Below, piece by piece: positions 1-5,750 of a DNA stretch of 7,575 nt (its first letter is position 1; the number at the start of each line of letters is the position of its first letter). Made by a program: the position numbers and the translations under genes. The notes under the pieces are model-generated. The model was given only the letters and a program-made list of their open reading frames with translations. It made no database searches and was not told the origin of the DNA. The stretch comes from an uncultured Collinsella sp. (GTDB lineage Bacteria > Actinomycetota > Coriobacteriia > Coriobacteriales > Coriobacteriaceae), in the NCBI GenBank assembly GCA_900554595.1, contig USHZ01000097.1, positions 1 through 7,575 on the forward strand, given 5' to 3'.

Positions 1-16
1 CAGTCCTGCGCAAGAC

Positions 17-42
17 GAAGGCCACATTAAGTGGCCTTCTTT
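17..42 (+). terminator. Rho-independent terminator of an upstream gene
   Basis: A perfect 9-bp stem (17-25 with 31-39, GAAGGCCAC/GTGGCCTTC) closes a 5-nt loop ATTAA and is followed by TTT. The U-tract is short but lies on the + side, so it most likely ends a + strand transcript entering from the left. The gene it serves is outside the window. Confidence 0.72.
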
Positions 43-256
43 GCGTGCGGAACTCATATCGAGCAAAAGCCCAAGCGGCCCTCTCGGCTCAGCCAAGTTG
101 ACGTAGTTGAGATGCAGCGCGCAGTCTGCTCACTCCTCGAAGTTCTTAGCGGAAATAATTCGAGCTGCAGCTTCGATTTACTTGCGATGGCGGTTGAGCC
201 GCAACCCAGTTTTTATTGGACCTCGAACCCTATGCTCGATGTTCGCTTCGTTCATT
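43..256. other. Intergenic stretch with no supported gene
   Basis: A + strand GTG-initiated frame of 75 codons (31-258) crosses it, but it starts inside the terminator stem, has no ribosome-binding site and resembles no family I know. TTGACG at 98-103 resembles a -35 box but has no -10 at the right distance. A palindrome AGCTGCAGCT lies near 170-180 and a T5 run near 211-215; neither forms a convincing signal. It may be a long leader or decayed sequence before nrdG. Confidence 0.5.
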
Positions 257-370
257 GAGTTACCCTTTGCATGAGGCCGGGACATATCGTCCCGCCCGCA
301 GTTTCGCAGGCCGAAGGCCGAGAATGTTTGAGGACGGGATGATATGTCCCAGCCTCCCGGGAGAGTTACC
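257..370. repeat. 8-bp direct repeat GAGTTACC flanking the inverted repeat
   Basis: GAGTTACC occurs at 257-264 and again at 363-370, on either side of the 84-bp inverted repeat, and in each case an ATG follows shortly after. It could be a target-site duplication left by insertion of a 98-bp element (265-362). Against this, the inverted arms do not reach the element ends: 8 nt and 6 nt lie between arm and repeat. A chance match cannot be excluded. Confidence 0.4.
273..356. repeat. Long imperfect inverted repeat (22-bp arms) upstream of nrdG
   Basis: The left arm 273-294 and right arm 335-356 pair over 22 positions with one C/A mismatch and one G-T wobble. The left arm is itself a small hairpin (CGGGAC-ATATC-GTCCCG, 278-294) and the right arm carries GGGA...TCCC. 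The 40-nt centre contains a mini-palindrome GGCCGAAGGCC (309-319). There is no U-tract, so this is not a classic terminator. The arrangement fits a REP/MITE-like palindromic element or a structured 5' leader. The right arm ends 2 nt before the Shine-Dalgarno-like GGGAGAG (359-365) of nrdG, so folding could affect its translation. The arms are seen directly; the function is inferred. Confidence 0.75.
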
Positions 371-371
371 T

Positions 372-953
372 ATGAACTACGCGAACATTAAGTATTTCGA
401 CATTGCTGACGGGGAAGGCGTTCGTACTTCTCTGTTTGTGAGTGGGTGCCGTCGTGGGTGCAAGAATTGCTTTAACTCTGTCGCGTGGGACTTTGCTGCG
501 GGCGAGCCCTTTGATCGCGCCGTCGAGGACAAGATTGTCGAGAGCCTCGACCATCCCTTTATCGATGGTCTGACGATTTTGGGCGGCGAGCCTATGGAAC
601 CTGAGAATCAGGCGGGGCTCGTTGATTTCATTGAGCGTGTTCGTGCCGCTTATCCTATGGGGTCGGGGAAGACCATTTGGTGCTTTACCGGTGACGTGCT
701 CGAGGAGCTTATGCCGGGTGGTCGTCATCATACCGAGGTGACGGACCGCATCCTTGCCTGCCTTGACATGCTGGTGGACGGTCCGTTTGTTCAGGACCTG
801 TACGATATTACGCTTCGCTTTAGGGGCTCGAGCAACCAGCGCGTGATCGATATGAACGCTACGCGCGCCCGTGCTGAGCGCGAGGGCCTTGCGCTTTGTG
901 ATGCGGTTGAACTTTGGCGTGATGATCCGGTCTATTCGACCCATACTATGTAG
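372..953 (+). CDS. nrdG: Anaerobic ribonucleoside-triphosphate reductase activating protein (radical SAM)
   Basis: NrdG generates the glycyl radical on the class III reductase NrdD using S-adenosylmethionine and a [4Fe-4S] cluster, allowing dNTP synthesis without oxygen; it acts in the cytosol. The 193-residue product has the radical SAM cysteine motif C-x3-C-x2-C at residues 26, 30 and 33, the SAM-binding GGEP at 71-74, and the NrdG-typical LVDGPFVQDLYD and LRFRGSSNQR segments in the C-terminal third. Length is normal for NrdG. I chose ATG 372 because homology starts there and GGGAGAG (359-365) sits 6 nt upstream; an in-frame ATG at 216 would run through the inverted repeat. nrdD is expected upstream, beyond the window, but a terminator and about 330 bp separate nrdG from whatever lies there. 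Confidence 0.93.
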   Translation: MNYANIKYFDIADGEGVRTSLFVSGCRRGCKNCFNSVAWDFAAGEPFDRAVEDKIVESLDHPFIDGLTILGGEPMEPENQAGLVDFIERVRAAYPMGSGKTIWCFTGDVLEELMPGGRHHTEVTDRILACLDMLVDGPFVQDLYDITLRFRGSSNQRVIDMNATRARAEREGLALCDAVELWRDDPVYSTHTM

Positions 954-954
954 C

Positions 955-985
955 TTGTGGTCGATGCCGGAGGGCGTGGTACCAT
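955..985 (+). promoter_or_regulatory. Candidate extended -10 promoter for the folate genes
   Basis: TG-G-TACCAT (977-985) reads as an extended -10 about 35 nt before folE. TTGTGG (955-960) could serve as -35, but the 19-nt spacing is long, so the extended -10 would have to carry most of the recognition. A similar GGTATCAT lies upstream of the perR gene on the other strand. This is pattern recognition only. Confidence 0.38.
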
Positions 986-1019
986 AGCGCGAACGTGAAA
1001 TCGGAAAAGTGAGGCCCAG

Positions 1020-1577
1020 ATGGTCGATCAGGAAAAAGTCGAGGCCGCCATTAAGCTGTTGCTTGAGGGCATAGGCGAGGACCCAACTCGTGAGGGCCTG
1101 CTGGAGACCCCGGCGCGCGTTGCCCGTATGTATGGCGAGATTGCCGGTGGTATAGATCAGAGTGCCGAGGAGCATCTGTCCAAAACTTTTGCCGTCGCTT
1201 CGAACGATTTGGTTATCGAGCGCGACATCACGTTCTACTCGCTGTGCGAACATCATTTGCTGCCGTTTTATGGCAAGGCCGCCATTGGTTATATCCCTAA
1301 CGGTCGGGTGGCTGGGCTTTCCAAGCTCGCCCGCACAGTTGAGGTCTATGCCCGCCGTCTGCAGCTGCAGGAGCAGCTGTGTGCACAGGTTGCCGATGCC
1401 CTCATGGAGTATCTTGCTCCCCAGGGAGCGATTGTGCTCATGGAAGCTGAGCATATGTGCATGACGATGCGTGGCGTGCAAAAGCCCGGCACCAAGACCG
1501 TGACGCTCGCTCGCCGCGGTGTCTTTGAGACCGATCCCGCGCTCGAGGAGCGTTTCTTTAGGATGCTAGGCCGCTAA
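1020..1577 (+). CDS. folE: GTP cyclohydrolase I
   Basis: FolE converts GTP to 7,8-dihydroneopterin triphosphate plus formate, the first step of folate (tetrahydropterin) synthesis; the family works as a cytosolic homodecamer. The 185-residue protein is a complete type IA enzyme. SLCEHHLLPF holds the zinc ligands Cys76 and His79 and catalytic His78; EHMCMTMRG supplies His145 and the third zinc ligand Cys147. The N-terminal EDPTREGLLETPARVARMY helix is canonical. ATG 1020 is preceded by GAGG (1011-1014) at 5 nt. The next gene starts 2 nt after the stop, so translation is probably coupled. A dipeptide-scale check of the active site found no missing key residue. Confidence 0.96.
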   Translation: MVDQEKVEAAIKLLLEGIGEDPTREGLLETPARVARMYGEIAGGIDQSAEEHLSKTFAVASNDLVIERDITFYSLCEHHLLPFYGKAAIGYIPNGRVAGLSKLARTVEVYARRLQLQEQLCAQVADALMEYLAPQGAIVLMEAEHMCMTMRGVQKPGTKTVTLARRGVFETDPALEERFFRMLGR

Positions 1578-1579
1578 CC

Positions 1580-2161
1580 ATGAGAGTCGTCAACGACTTT
1601 ACATCGAAGACCGATGAGGGGACGTCGCGTCGCGGCTTTATGGCTTCGGGCCTGACCCCCTTTGGCGCCATGCCTCGCATTGATTACATTTGTGCCAACG
1701 GGCTGTTCCGGCGGCACCTGGGCAACATTGCACAGTTGGAATCGGGGCGCATCTTCTGCCGTCACGGTATTGACCATCTGCTCGATGTCGCTCGCATTAT
1801 GTGGATCAAGAATCTCGAGGAAGAGCTCGAATTTGACCGCGAGGTCATCTACGCTACGGCACTTCTTCACGATATCGGCAAAGATGAACAGTATGAATCG
1901 GGTATATCCCATGATGTTGCAAGCGAGCGCGTCGCTGATGCAATACTCGCCGGCATGCCCGATGGCGTGGCGTTTGAGCCGGCCGATGCTGCAGCAATTA
2001 AGACGGCCATTCTGGGCCATCGAAAGCTGCGCGTGAACAGCCAACCGCTTGAGCGTCTGCTCTATGCAGCCGACAAAGCGTCGCGCGCCTGCTTTGCATG
2101 CCCCGCGCGCAATGCTTGCAACTGGAGCGATGATAAAAAGAACCTGTCGATTCGCGTGTAG
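1580..2161 (+). CDS. HD-domain phosphohydrolase in the folate cluster
   Basis: This 193-residue protein of the HD superfamily of metal-dependent phosphohydrolases has ligands in order: His62 (RHGIDH), the His97-Asp98 pair in LLHDIGKDEQ, His111, His147 (ILGHRK) and Asp165 (YAADKASR). A cysteine group follows at 171, 174 and 180 (C-x2-C-x5-C, ending CNW). I recall this tail from HD proteins beside folate genes in Firmicutes, but could not check it. The gene starts 2 nt after folE with almost no Shine-Dalgarno, implying translational coupling, and precedes folB. Inference: it may remove phosphate from dihydroneopterin triphosphate, the step between FolE and FolB for which no Nudix (NudB-like) gene is present here. 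Another nucleotide or (p)ppGpp-like substrate is equally possible. The HD assignment is firm; the substrate is not known. Confidence 0.85.
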   Translation: MRVVNDFTSKTDEGTSRRGFMASGLTPFGAMPRIDYICANGLFRRHLGNIAQLESGRIFCRHGIDHLLDVARIMWIKNLEEELEFDREVIYATALLHDIGKDEQYESGISHDVASERVADAILAGMPDGVAFEPADAAAIKTAILGHRKLRVNSQPLERLLYAADKASRACFACPARNACNWSDDKKNLSIRV

Positions 2162-2208
2162 TTAGTTAGTTTGCGCGGTCGGGGTTCTAAACGAAGGAGA
2201 CGATCGCG

Positions 2209-2694
2209 ATGAGTAACAAGAAACTGCCCGAGAATGCAACCAAGACTGAGGGTGCTGAGCTCGCCCGTCGTGGTAGGGGTGAAATTTCTACTGCGACGGC
2301 GGTGCCTCACGTGAGCTATGACGATCTGCGCCATGCCGATCGTATTGTTATTGACGGCCTTGAGGTTTTTGCCAACCATGGCGTGTATCCCGAGGAGAAC
2401 GCGCTGGGTCAGAAGTTCATCGTGTCCTTGGTGCTCTATGCCGACCTGCGTGCAGCGGGGGAGCACGATAACTTGGACGCCTCGATTGACTATGGCTCGG
2501 TGTGCCACGATGTTGATGGCTATCTGCGCGAGCATACGTTTAAGCTCATCGAGGCGGCAGCCGAGGGGACAGCCCAGATGCTGCTGCGCCGCTATCCCTC
2601 GCTGCTTGGTGTGCGCATAAAGCTCGATAAGCCGTGGGCTCCTGTTGGCCTGCCCCTGGCAAGCTGCGGCGTCGAAATCGAGCGCGTGCGCTAA
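2209..2694 (+). CDS. folB: Dihydroneopterin aldolase
   Basis: FolB cleaves 7,8-dihydroneopterin to 6-hydroxymethyl-7,8-dihydropterin and glycolaldehyde, feeding FolK and FolP. The aldolase domain spans about residues 43-160: FANHGVYPEENALGQKF carries the substrate-anchoring Glu63, SIDYGSV the conserved Tyr95, and VRIKLDKP the catalytic Lys141. The family is usually about 120 residues, so this 161-residue product has an unusual 45-residue polar N-terminal extension with no recognisable domain. The start is still favoured because AAGGAG (2194-2199) lies 9 nt before ATG 2209. It follows the HD gene by 47 nt, so it probably shares the folE transcript but has its own strong ribosome-binding site. 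folP and folK are not in the window. It converges with the next gene with only 6 bp between stops. Confidence 0.93.
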   Translation: MSNKKLPENATKTEGAELARRGRGEISTATAVPHVSYDDLRHADRIVIDGLEVFANHGVYPEENALGQKFIVSLVLYADLRAAGEHDNLDASIDYGSVCHDVDGYLREHTFKLIEAAAEGTAQMLLRRYPSLLGVRIKLDKPWAPVGLPLASCGVEIERVR

Positions 2695-2700
2695 CCGGTT

Positions 2701-3477
2701 CTAATACGTCTCCATGGGTGGCTGCTTGAGCCGCTGCGACAGAGCTCTATTGTTGGGGCAGTACGTGTCGAGCAGGGCGTGAAACCGCTGATTGTGGCTT
2801 GGCTCGAGCAAGTGGACGAGCTCGTGGGCGACAACCATGTCGAGGCATTCGACGGGGTAGGCGGCGAGCTCGCGCGCGATGCGAATGGCGCCGGTTTTGG
2901 GTGTGCATGAGCCCCAACGCGTTTTCATGCTGCGCACGGAGACGCGGGCCACGGTGACGCCCATTGCGATTTCGTACGCGTGCACGATGTCGCGTAGCGC
3001 CGATGCGACCTCGGACGCATAGAGCTTGTCGATGTGGGCTTGGAGCTCGTCGGACGTTAGGCCGTCGAGGATTGCGCGCCGCTTAGCCTGTGGGCTTTCG
3101 TCCGATTCGTCGGTACCCATAAAACTTGCGAAGGTGGCCTGCTTCGGCCGCGGTGCGGGTGATGCAAAGTTGTGATCGAGCGCATCTTGTACCGTGATGG
3201 GCTTGCCCCAAAGCGCAATGATGGACGAGGGGCTGAGCGGCTCATCGGCTGTCGTCTGACGTTGCTCGCGCTGGGCAAGTCGGCTGATAATCCAGGCGCT
3301 GTTGCGCTTCACAAACGCTTCGATACGCTCGCGGCTGGCGCCGAGCGGTGCGCTGGCGTGGACCTCACCGCTCGATGTGACGCGTAGGTTGAAGTTCTTG
3401 ACGCGTTTTTTGGTAACGATGACGGGCAAGGACGTCCCATCCGGTTGGGATATGGAAATCGTAAATTGCTGCGTCAA
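2701..3477 (-). CDS. YgjP/SprT-like zinc metallopeptidase (DUF45), TTG start
   Basis: This is a predicted cytosolic zinc metallopeptidase of the YgjP (DUF45, M48-like) group; substrates of this family are largely unknown. In the 258-residue product the signature is HELVHLLEPSHNQRF: HExxH at 218-222 with a probable third ligand His228. Upstream lie the family motifs RWGSC (187-191) and an N-terminal beta-rich domain with KNFNLRV. Residues about 100-135 are a low-complexity, acidic linker. I place the start at TTG 3477: AAGGA (3484-3488, minus strand) stands 6 nt upstream, and a longer version from TTG 3540 would translate a perfect palindrome. An ATG start 30 nt inside that extension is also possible. 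No operon partner is certain; the dipeptidase stop is 74 nt upstream on the same strand. Confidence 0.88.
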   Translation of the reverse strand: MTQQFTISISQPDGTSLPVIVTKKRVKNFNLRVTSSGEVHASAPLGASRERIEAFVKRNSAWIISRLAQREQRQTTADEPLSPSSIIALWGKPITVQDALDHNFASPAPRPKQATFASFMGTDESDESPQAKRRAILDGLTSDELQAHIDKLYASEVASALRDIVHAYEIAMGVTVARVSVRSMKTRWGSCTPKTGAIRIARELAAYPVECLDMVVAHELVHLLEPSHNQRFHALLDTYCPNNRALSQRLKQPPMETY

Positions 3478-3483
3478 AAGCGG

Positions 3484-3488
3484 TCCTT
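3484..3488 (-). promoter_or_regulatory. Ribosome-binding site deciding the YgjP-like TTG start
   Basis: On the minus strand GAAGGA is followed by CCGCTT and then TTG, giving a 6-nt spacing. No comparable Shine-Dalgarno precedes the upstream TTG (3540) or ATG (3510) in the same frame. Confidence 0.6.
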
Positions 3489-3499
3489 CAGATTGGGGA

Positions 3500-3535
3500 C
3501 GGGCCGGCATGTCGGCCGTTCGGCATGCCGGCCCG
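3500..3535. terminator. Perfect 12-bp GC-rich hairpin between the dipeptidase and YgjP-like genes
   Basis: CGGGCCGGCATG (3500-3511) is the exact reverse complement of 3524-3535, around a 12-nt loop that can close a further 4 weak pairs. It lies 17 nt past the dipeptidase stop, where a terminator is expected. There is no U-run on either strand, so termination is a guess. It may instead be an intergenic palindromic repeat or a processing signal. Confidence 0.5.
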
Positions 3536-3551
3536 CTCAAGGGATGTGAAA

Positions 3552-4565
3552 TTAATAACGCTCGAAGAAGGCAAGCGCGTTGTCGCTGCAGAGCTTTTGC
3601 ATCACGGTCTTGCCAAAGTGCTTGGAGAGCATGTTCTGGAATTCGGGCATCTTGCTGGCATCAGAGAGGAAGTCGGGTACCTTGGCACCGTCCCAGTCGC
3701 CGCCGAGTGCGATGACATCTTCGCCGCCCAGGTCGAGCCAGTGTTCGATATGGGCTGCCAGCTGGTCGAAGGTGACATCTGCGGCGGTTTTGTCGGTTGC
3801 GTCGTTGGAAAGGAACTCGCTGCAGTAGTTGAGGCCGACGATGCCACCCTTGTCGCGAATGGTACGGAACTGGTCGTCGGTGAGGTTGCGTTTGACGCCG
3901 CAAACCGCACGGGAGTTGGAGTGGCTGGCGACGAAGGGGCGCGTGGCGTGGGCGACAACCTCGTCAAAGCACTCATCGTTGAGGTGGGAGACGTCGAGCA
4001 CCATGCCGGCGTGCTCCATCTGCGTAAGTGCCTCGATGCCGGCGGCGGTGAGGCCAGCGTGGGTATCGTGCCCGCTCGCGAGCGGTCCCTGCGCGTTCCA
4101 GCTGAGTGATGACATGAGTACGCCCAGACTCTTGAGCACCTCGATCAGCGCGGGGTCCTCGGCAAAGAACGTGGCGTTTTCGATGGTGTGGATGCAGGCG
4201 ACCTTGCCGTCCTTGAGTGCAGGGCGAATGTCAGCGGCGCTGCGTACGTTGACCATGCGGTCGTGGTTGAGCATTGCCTGGCCGCTCATGTGCGCCATGA
4301 TCTGCGCCTGGAAGCGCGCGGCGTGAGCGGTGGGAATCTCGTCGGGGACAAACGTGGCGAAGCACTGTGCCCACGGCGTGTTGCCGATCTTTGCGAGCGA
4401 GATGGCGCAGGCGTTGCCCTCGATGAGGTCGAAATCTTGCGGATGCGTTTCGTCGCCGGGGAAATAACCGTCGGTGCCGGCGGTAAAGCGCAGGTCGAGA
4501 TCGAGCGTGGCCCAGCCGATGCGGTCGGCGGTGTCACAGTGTAGGTCAAATACGGGATATGCCAT
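3552..4565 (-). CDS. Membrane dipeptidase-type peptidase, family M19
   Basis: Family M19 (renal dipeptidase-like) enzymes are binuclear zinc hydrolases of the amidohydrolase fold that cleave dipeptides, often with tolerance for D-residues. The 337-residue protein shows all expected ligands: His9 and Asp11 (FDLHCDT), bridging Glu129 (CIHTIEN), His194 (VLDVSHLND) and His215 (VASHSNSRAVCG), with Asp290 in ALGGDWDGA near the C-terminus. No signal peptide or membrane segment is visible, so it is predicted cytosolic. ATG 4565 is chosen over an in-frame ATG at 4595 because GGAGG precedes it by 4 nt and homology begins immediately. It is transcribed divergently from the FKBP gene. A role in salvaging peptides or peptidoglycan-derived dipeptides is inferred from the family, not from context. 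Confidence 0.93.
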   Translation of the reverse strand: MAYPVFDLHCDTADRIGWATLDLDLRFTAGTDGYFPGDETHPQDFDLIEGNACAISLAKIGNTPWAQCFATFVPDEIPTAHAARFQAQIMAHMSGQAMLNHDRMVNVRSAADIRPALKDGKVACIHTIENATFFAEDPALIEVLKSLGVLMSSLSWNAQGPLASGHDTHAGLTAAGIEALTQMEHAGMVLDVSHLNDECFDEVVAHATRPFVASHSNSRAVCGVKRNLTDDQFRTIRDKGGIVGLNYCSEFLSNDATDKTAADVTFDQLAAHIEHWLDLGGEDVIALGGDWDGAKVPDFLSDASKMPEFQNMLSKHFGKTVMQKLCSDNALAFFERY

Positions 4566-4644
4566 AGTTCCTCCGGTTGCAGCGTTTCTTTGCAAACTGT
4601 CTTTGAATTGTATGACTAGGGTATAGTTAGCGCCATATGTTCAC
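4566..4644. promoter_or_regulatory. Divergent promoter region, dipeptidase (-) and FKBP operon (+)
   Basis: The region is AT-richer than its surroundings. TATAGT (4622-4627) is a good + strand -10 for the FKBP gene; no strong -35 lies 16-18 nt upstream, and TTGAAT (4603-4608) is too close. On the minus strand, TACAAT (complement of 4607-4612) can serve as -10 for the dipeptidase. The two candidates are about 10 nt apart, so the two polymerases would compete. Confidence 0.4.
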
Positions 4645-4667
4645 GGCGGCTTGCGTTGTGCGCCGCC
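4645..4667 (+). other. GC-rich hairpin in the FKBP gene leader
   Basis: GGCGGC (4645-4650) pairs with GCCGCC (4662-4667) around an 11-nt loop. It falls between the likely transcription start and the GGAGG Shine-Dalgarno (4677-4681). There is no U-run, and it does not cover the Shine-Dalgarno. It may stabilise the mRNA 5' end; the function is unknown. Confidence 0.4.
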
Positions 4668-4686
4668 CTTATATACGGAGGTTTCC

Positions 4687-5115
4687 ATGTCCAACCAGGG
4701 CAAGAAGGTCAAGACCCATTATCGTGGCACGCTCGACGACGGCACGCAGTTCGATAGCTCCTACGATCGCGGCGAGCCGCTGGAGTTCACCTGTGGCGCC
4801 GGCCAGATGATCAAGGGCTTCGACGCTGCTGTTGTCGACATGCAGGTGGGCGAGAAGAAGACCGTGCATATCCCGGCTGCCGATGCCTACGGCGAGCACA
4901 ACCCCGAGATGGTCCTGACCTTCCCGGCCGAACAGGTTCCCAATATCGAGCAGATCGAGAAGGGCATGAAGCTCTTCCTGTCCACGCCGAGCGGCATGCC
5001 CGTTCCCGCCGTGGTCATTGACGCGACGCCCGAGGCCGTGACGCTCGACGCCAACCACGAGCTGGCCGGCAAGGACCTCAACTTTGATATCGAGCTCGTC
5101 GAGGTCGAGGGCTAG
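4687..5115 (+). CDS. SlyD-type FKBP peptidyl-prolyl cis-trans isomerase
   Basis: This 142-residue cytosolic folding helper catalyses prolyl isomerisation. The FKBP fold is split in the SlyD manner: residues 1 to about 70 (YRGTLDDGTQFDSSYDRGEP, GQMIKGFDAAVVDMQVGEKK, PAADAYGE), an inserted chaperone 'IF' domain at about 71-122, and the closing strand HELAGKDLNFDIELVEV. Classical SlyD has a His/Cys-rich nickel-binding tail after this point; here the protein ends two residues past the fold, so that tail is absent. ATG 4687 has GGAGG (4677-4681) 5 nt upstream. An upstream in-frame TTG (4651) would put the leader hairpin in the coding region and is rejected. The UreE-like gene follows after 3 nt, so the two are surely co-transcribed, which suggests a link to nickel-enzyme maturation (inferred). 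Confidence 0.94.
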   Translation: MSNQGKKVKTHYRGTLDDGTQFDSSYDRGEPLEFTCGAGQMIKGFDAAVVDMQVGEKKTVHIPAADAYGEHNPEMVLTFPAEQVPNIEQIEKGMKLFLSTPSGMPVPAVVIDATPEAVTLDANHELAGKDLNFDIELVEVEG

Positions 5116-5118
5116 AGT

Positions 5119-5697
5119 ATGCCTGAACGCTTGGTTTCGACGACATGCTTGGGAAATCTCAACGATCCGTCCTATGAACTCCTGCTTCGCCGGGAGCTGG
5201 GCGGTGTCTTTGAAGTTGACGAGCTGCTGCTCGATTGGGACCAGGCTGATGTATGCGCGTTTGTGGGCGTGACGGAGCTGGGGCGCACGATTGATGTTCG
5301 GCTGGATACTGCCGACGGCGGTCGTCTTGCCGATGGCGGCGTGCTCGCCATTGACCGTTCGGGCGTGGTGTCCGTGGCGGTTGTCGTGCGCCTGCGCAGT
5401 GCCGAGGTTTATTTGGTCGAAGTCGACCGCATGGATCCGATTGCACTCGCGCATGCGTGTTGGGAGATCGGCAACATGCATGCGCCGCTCTTCCGGGGTG
5501 ACTCGGATGAGCATACCGTGCGCATGTATACGCCGGTGCAGCCTGTTTTGGGCCGCATGCTTCGGGGTGTCGAGGGTGTTCGGCTCTCGGTGGTTACCCG
5601 TGAACTCGATGCGGACCGGCGCTTTGCGTCGAGTGCGGCGGAGATCGTCGTGAGCATGGCTCCCGACTTTACCATCGTTAAAAAGACGCGCGGCTAA
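5119..5697 (+). CDS. UreE-like nickel metallochaperone homologue
   Basis: The 192-residue protein resembles the urease accessory protein UreE, which hands nickel to the UreDFG complex. An N-terminal beta domain (about 37-100; ELGRTIDVRL, GGRLADGGVLAIDRSG) is followed by the ferredoxin-like metal-binding domain with DPIALAHACWEIGNMHAPLF, matching UreE's A-C/A-x-H-L-GNRH-x-P. His121 stands where the dimer-interface nickel His of UreE lies. A second peripheral His of the DHVL segment seems replaced (QPVLGRML, residues 141-148), and there is no His-rich C-terminal tail. There are no urease genes nearby. The start is 3 nt after the FKBP stop, without its own clear ribosome-binding site, so coupled. 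It may serve another nickel enzyme or a general nickel store; I do not assign ureE for this reason. Confidence 0.78.
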   Translation: MPERLVSTTCLGNLNDPSYELLLRRELGGVFEVDELLLDWDQADVCAFVGVTELGRTIDVRLDTADGGRLADGGVLAIDRSGVVSVAVVVRLRSAEVYLVEVDRMDPIALAHACWEIGNMHAPLFRGDSDEHTVRMYTPVQPVLGRMLRGVEGVRLSVVTRELDADRRFASSAAEIVVSMAPDFTIVKKTRG

Positions 5698-5711
5698 GTG
5701 CGCGTATGCGT

Positions 5712-5750
5712 AAGACGGGCTTTGAGGGGCGACCAATCAAAGTCCGTCTT
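5712..5750 (+). terminator. Strong hairpin between the UreE-like and HAD genes
   Basis: AAGACGGGCTTTGA (5712-5725) pairs with TCAAAGTCCGTCTT (5737-5750) over 14 positions with a single G-T wobble, around an 11-nt loop. It begins 15 nt after the UreE-like stop. The downstream sequence CTTGCTGTTG is only mildly T-rich, so it may terminate poorly or mark an mRNA end. Its location argues that the HAD gene starts after it. Confidence 0.6.

Noticed and set aside
98..126. TTGACG as a -35 box for nrdG
   Set aside because: No -10-like hexamer at 15-19 nt, and it lies about 270 bp from the start.
184..218. GGCGG...CCGC stem followed by a T5 run resembling a terminator
   Set aside because: The stem is only 4-5 bp with competing pairings, and the T-run is separated from the stem by several bases.
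31..258. Small GTG-start open frame of 75 codons at the left end
   Set aside because: It begins within the terminator stem, lacks a ribosome-binding site and shows no motif.
271..342. Possible 23-codon upstream ORF (ATG 271) within the inverted-repeat element
   Set aside because: The only Shine-Dalgarno-like sequence (GAG, 257-259) is weak and distant, and its codons are dictated by the palindrome. It is worth keeping in mind only if translation of the leader is shown.
366..1481. Minus-strand open frame of 371 codons covering nrdG and folE
   Set aside because: It lies wholly antisense to two well-supported enzymes, resembles no family and follows from codon bias in GC-rich genes.
3525..4109. 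Plus-strand frame of 194 codons opposite the dipeptidase
   Set aside because: Val/Gly/Glu-rich mirror of the M19 coding frame, with no family features.
4669..5736. Minus-strand open frame of 355 codons covering the FKBP and UreE-like genes
   Set aside because: His/Arg-rich antisense shadow. It also crosses the 5' leader hairpin and has no independent ribosome-binding site or family match.
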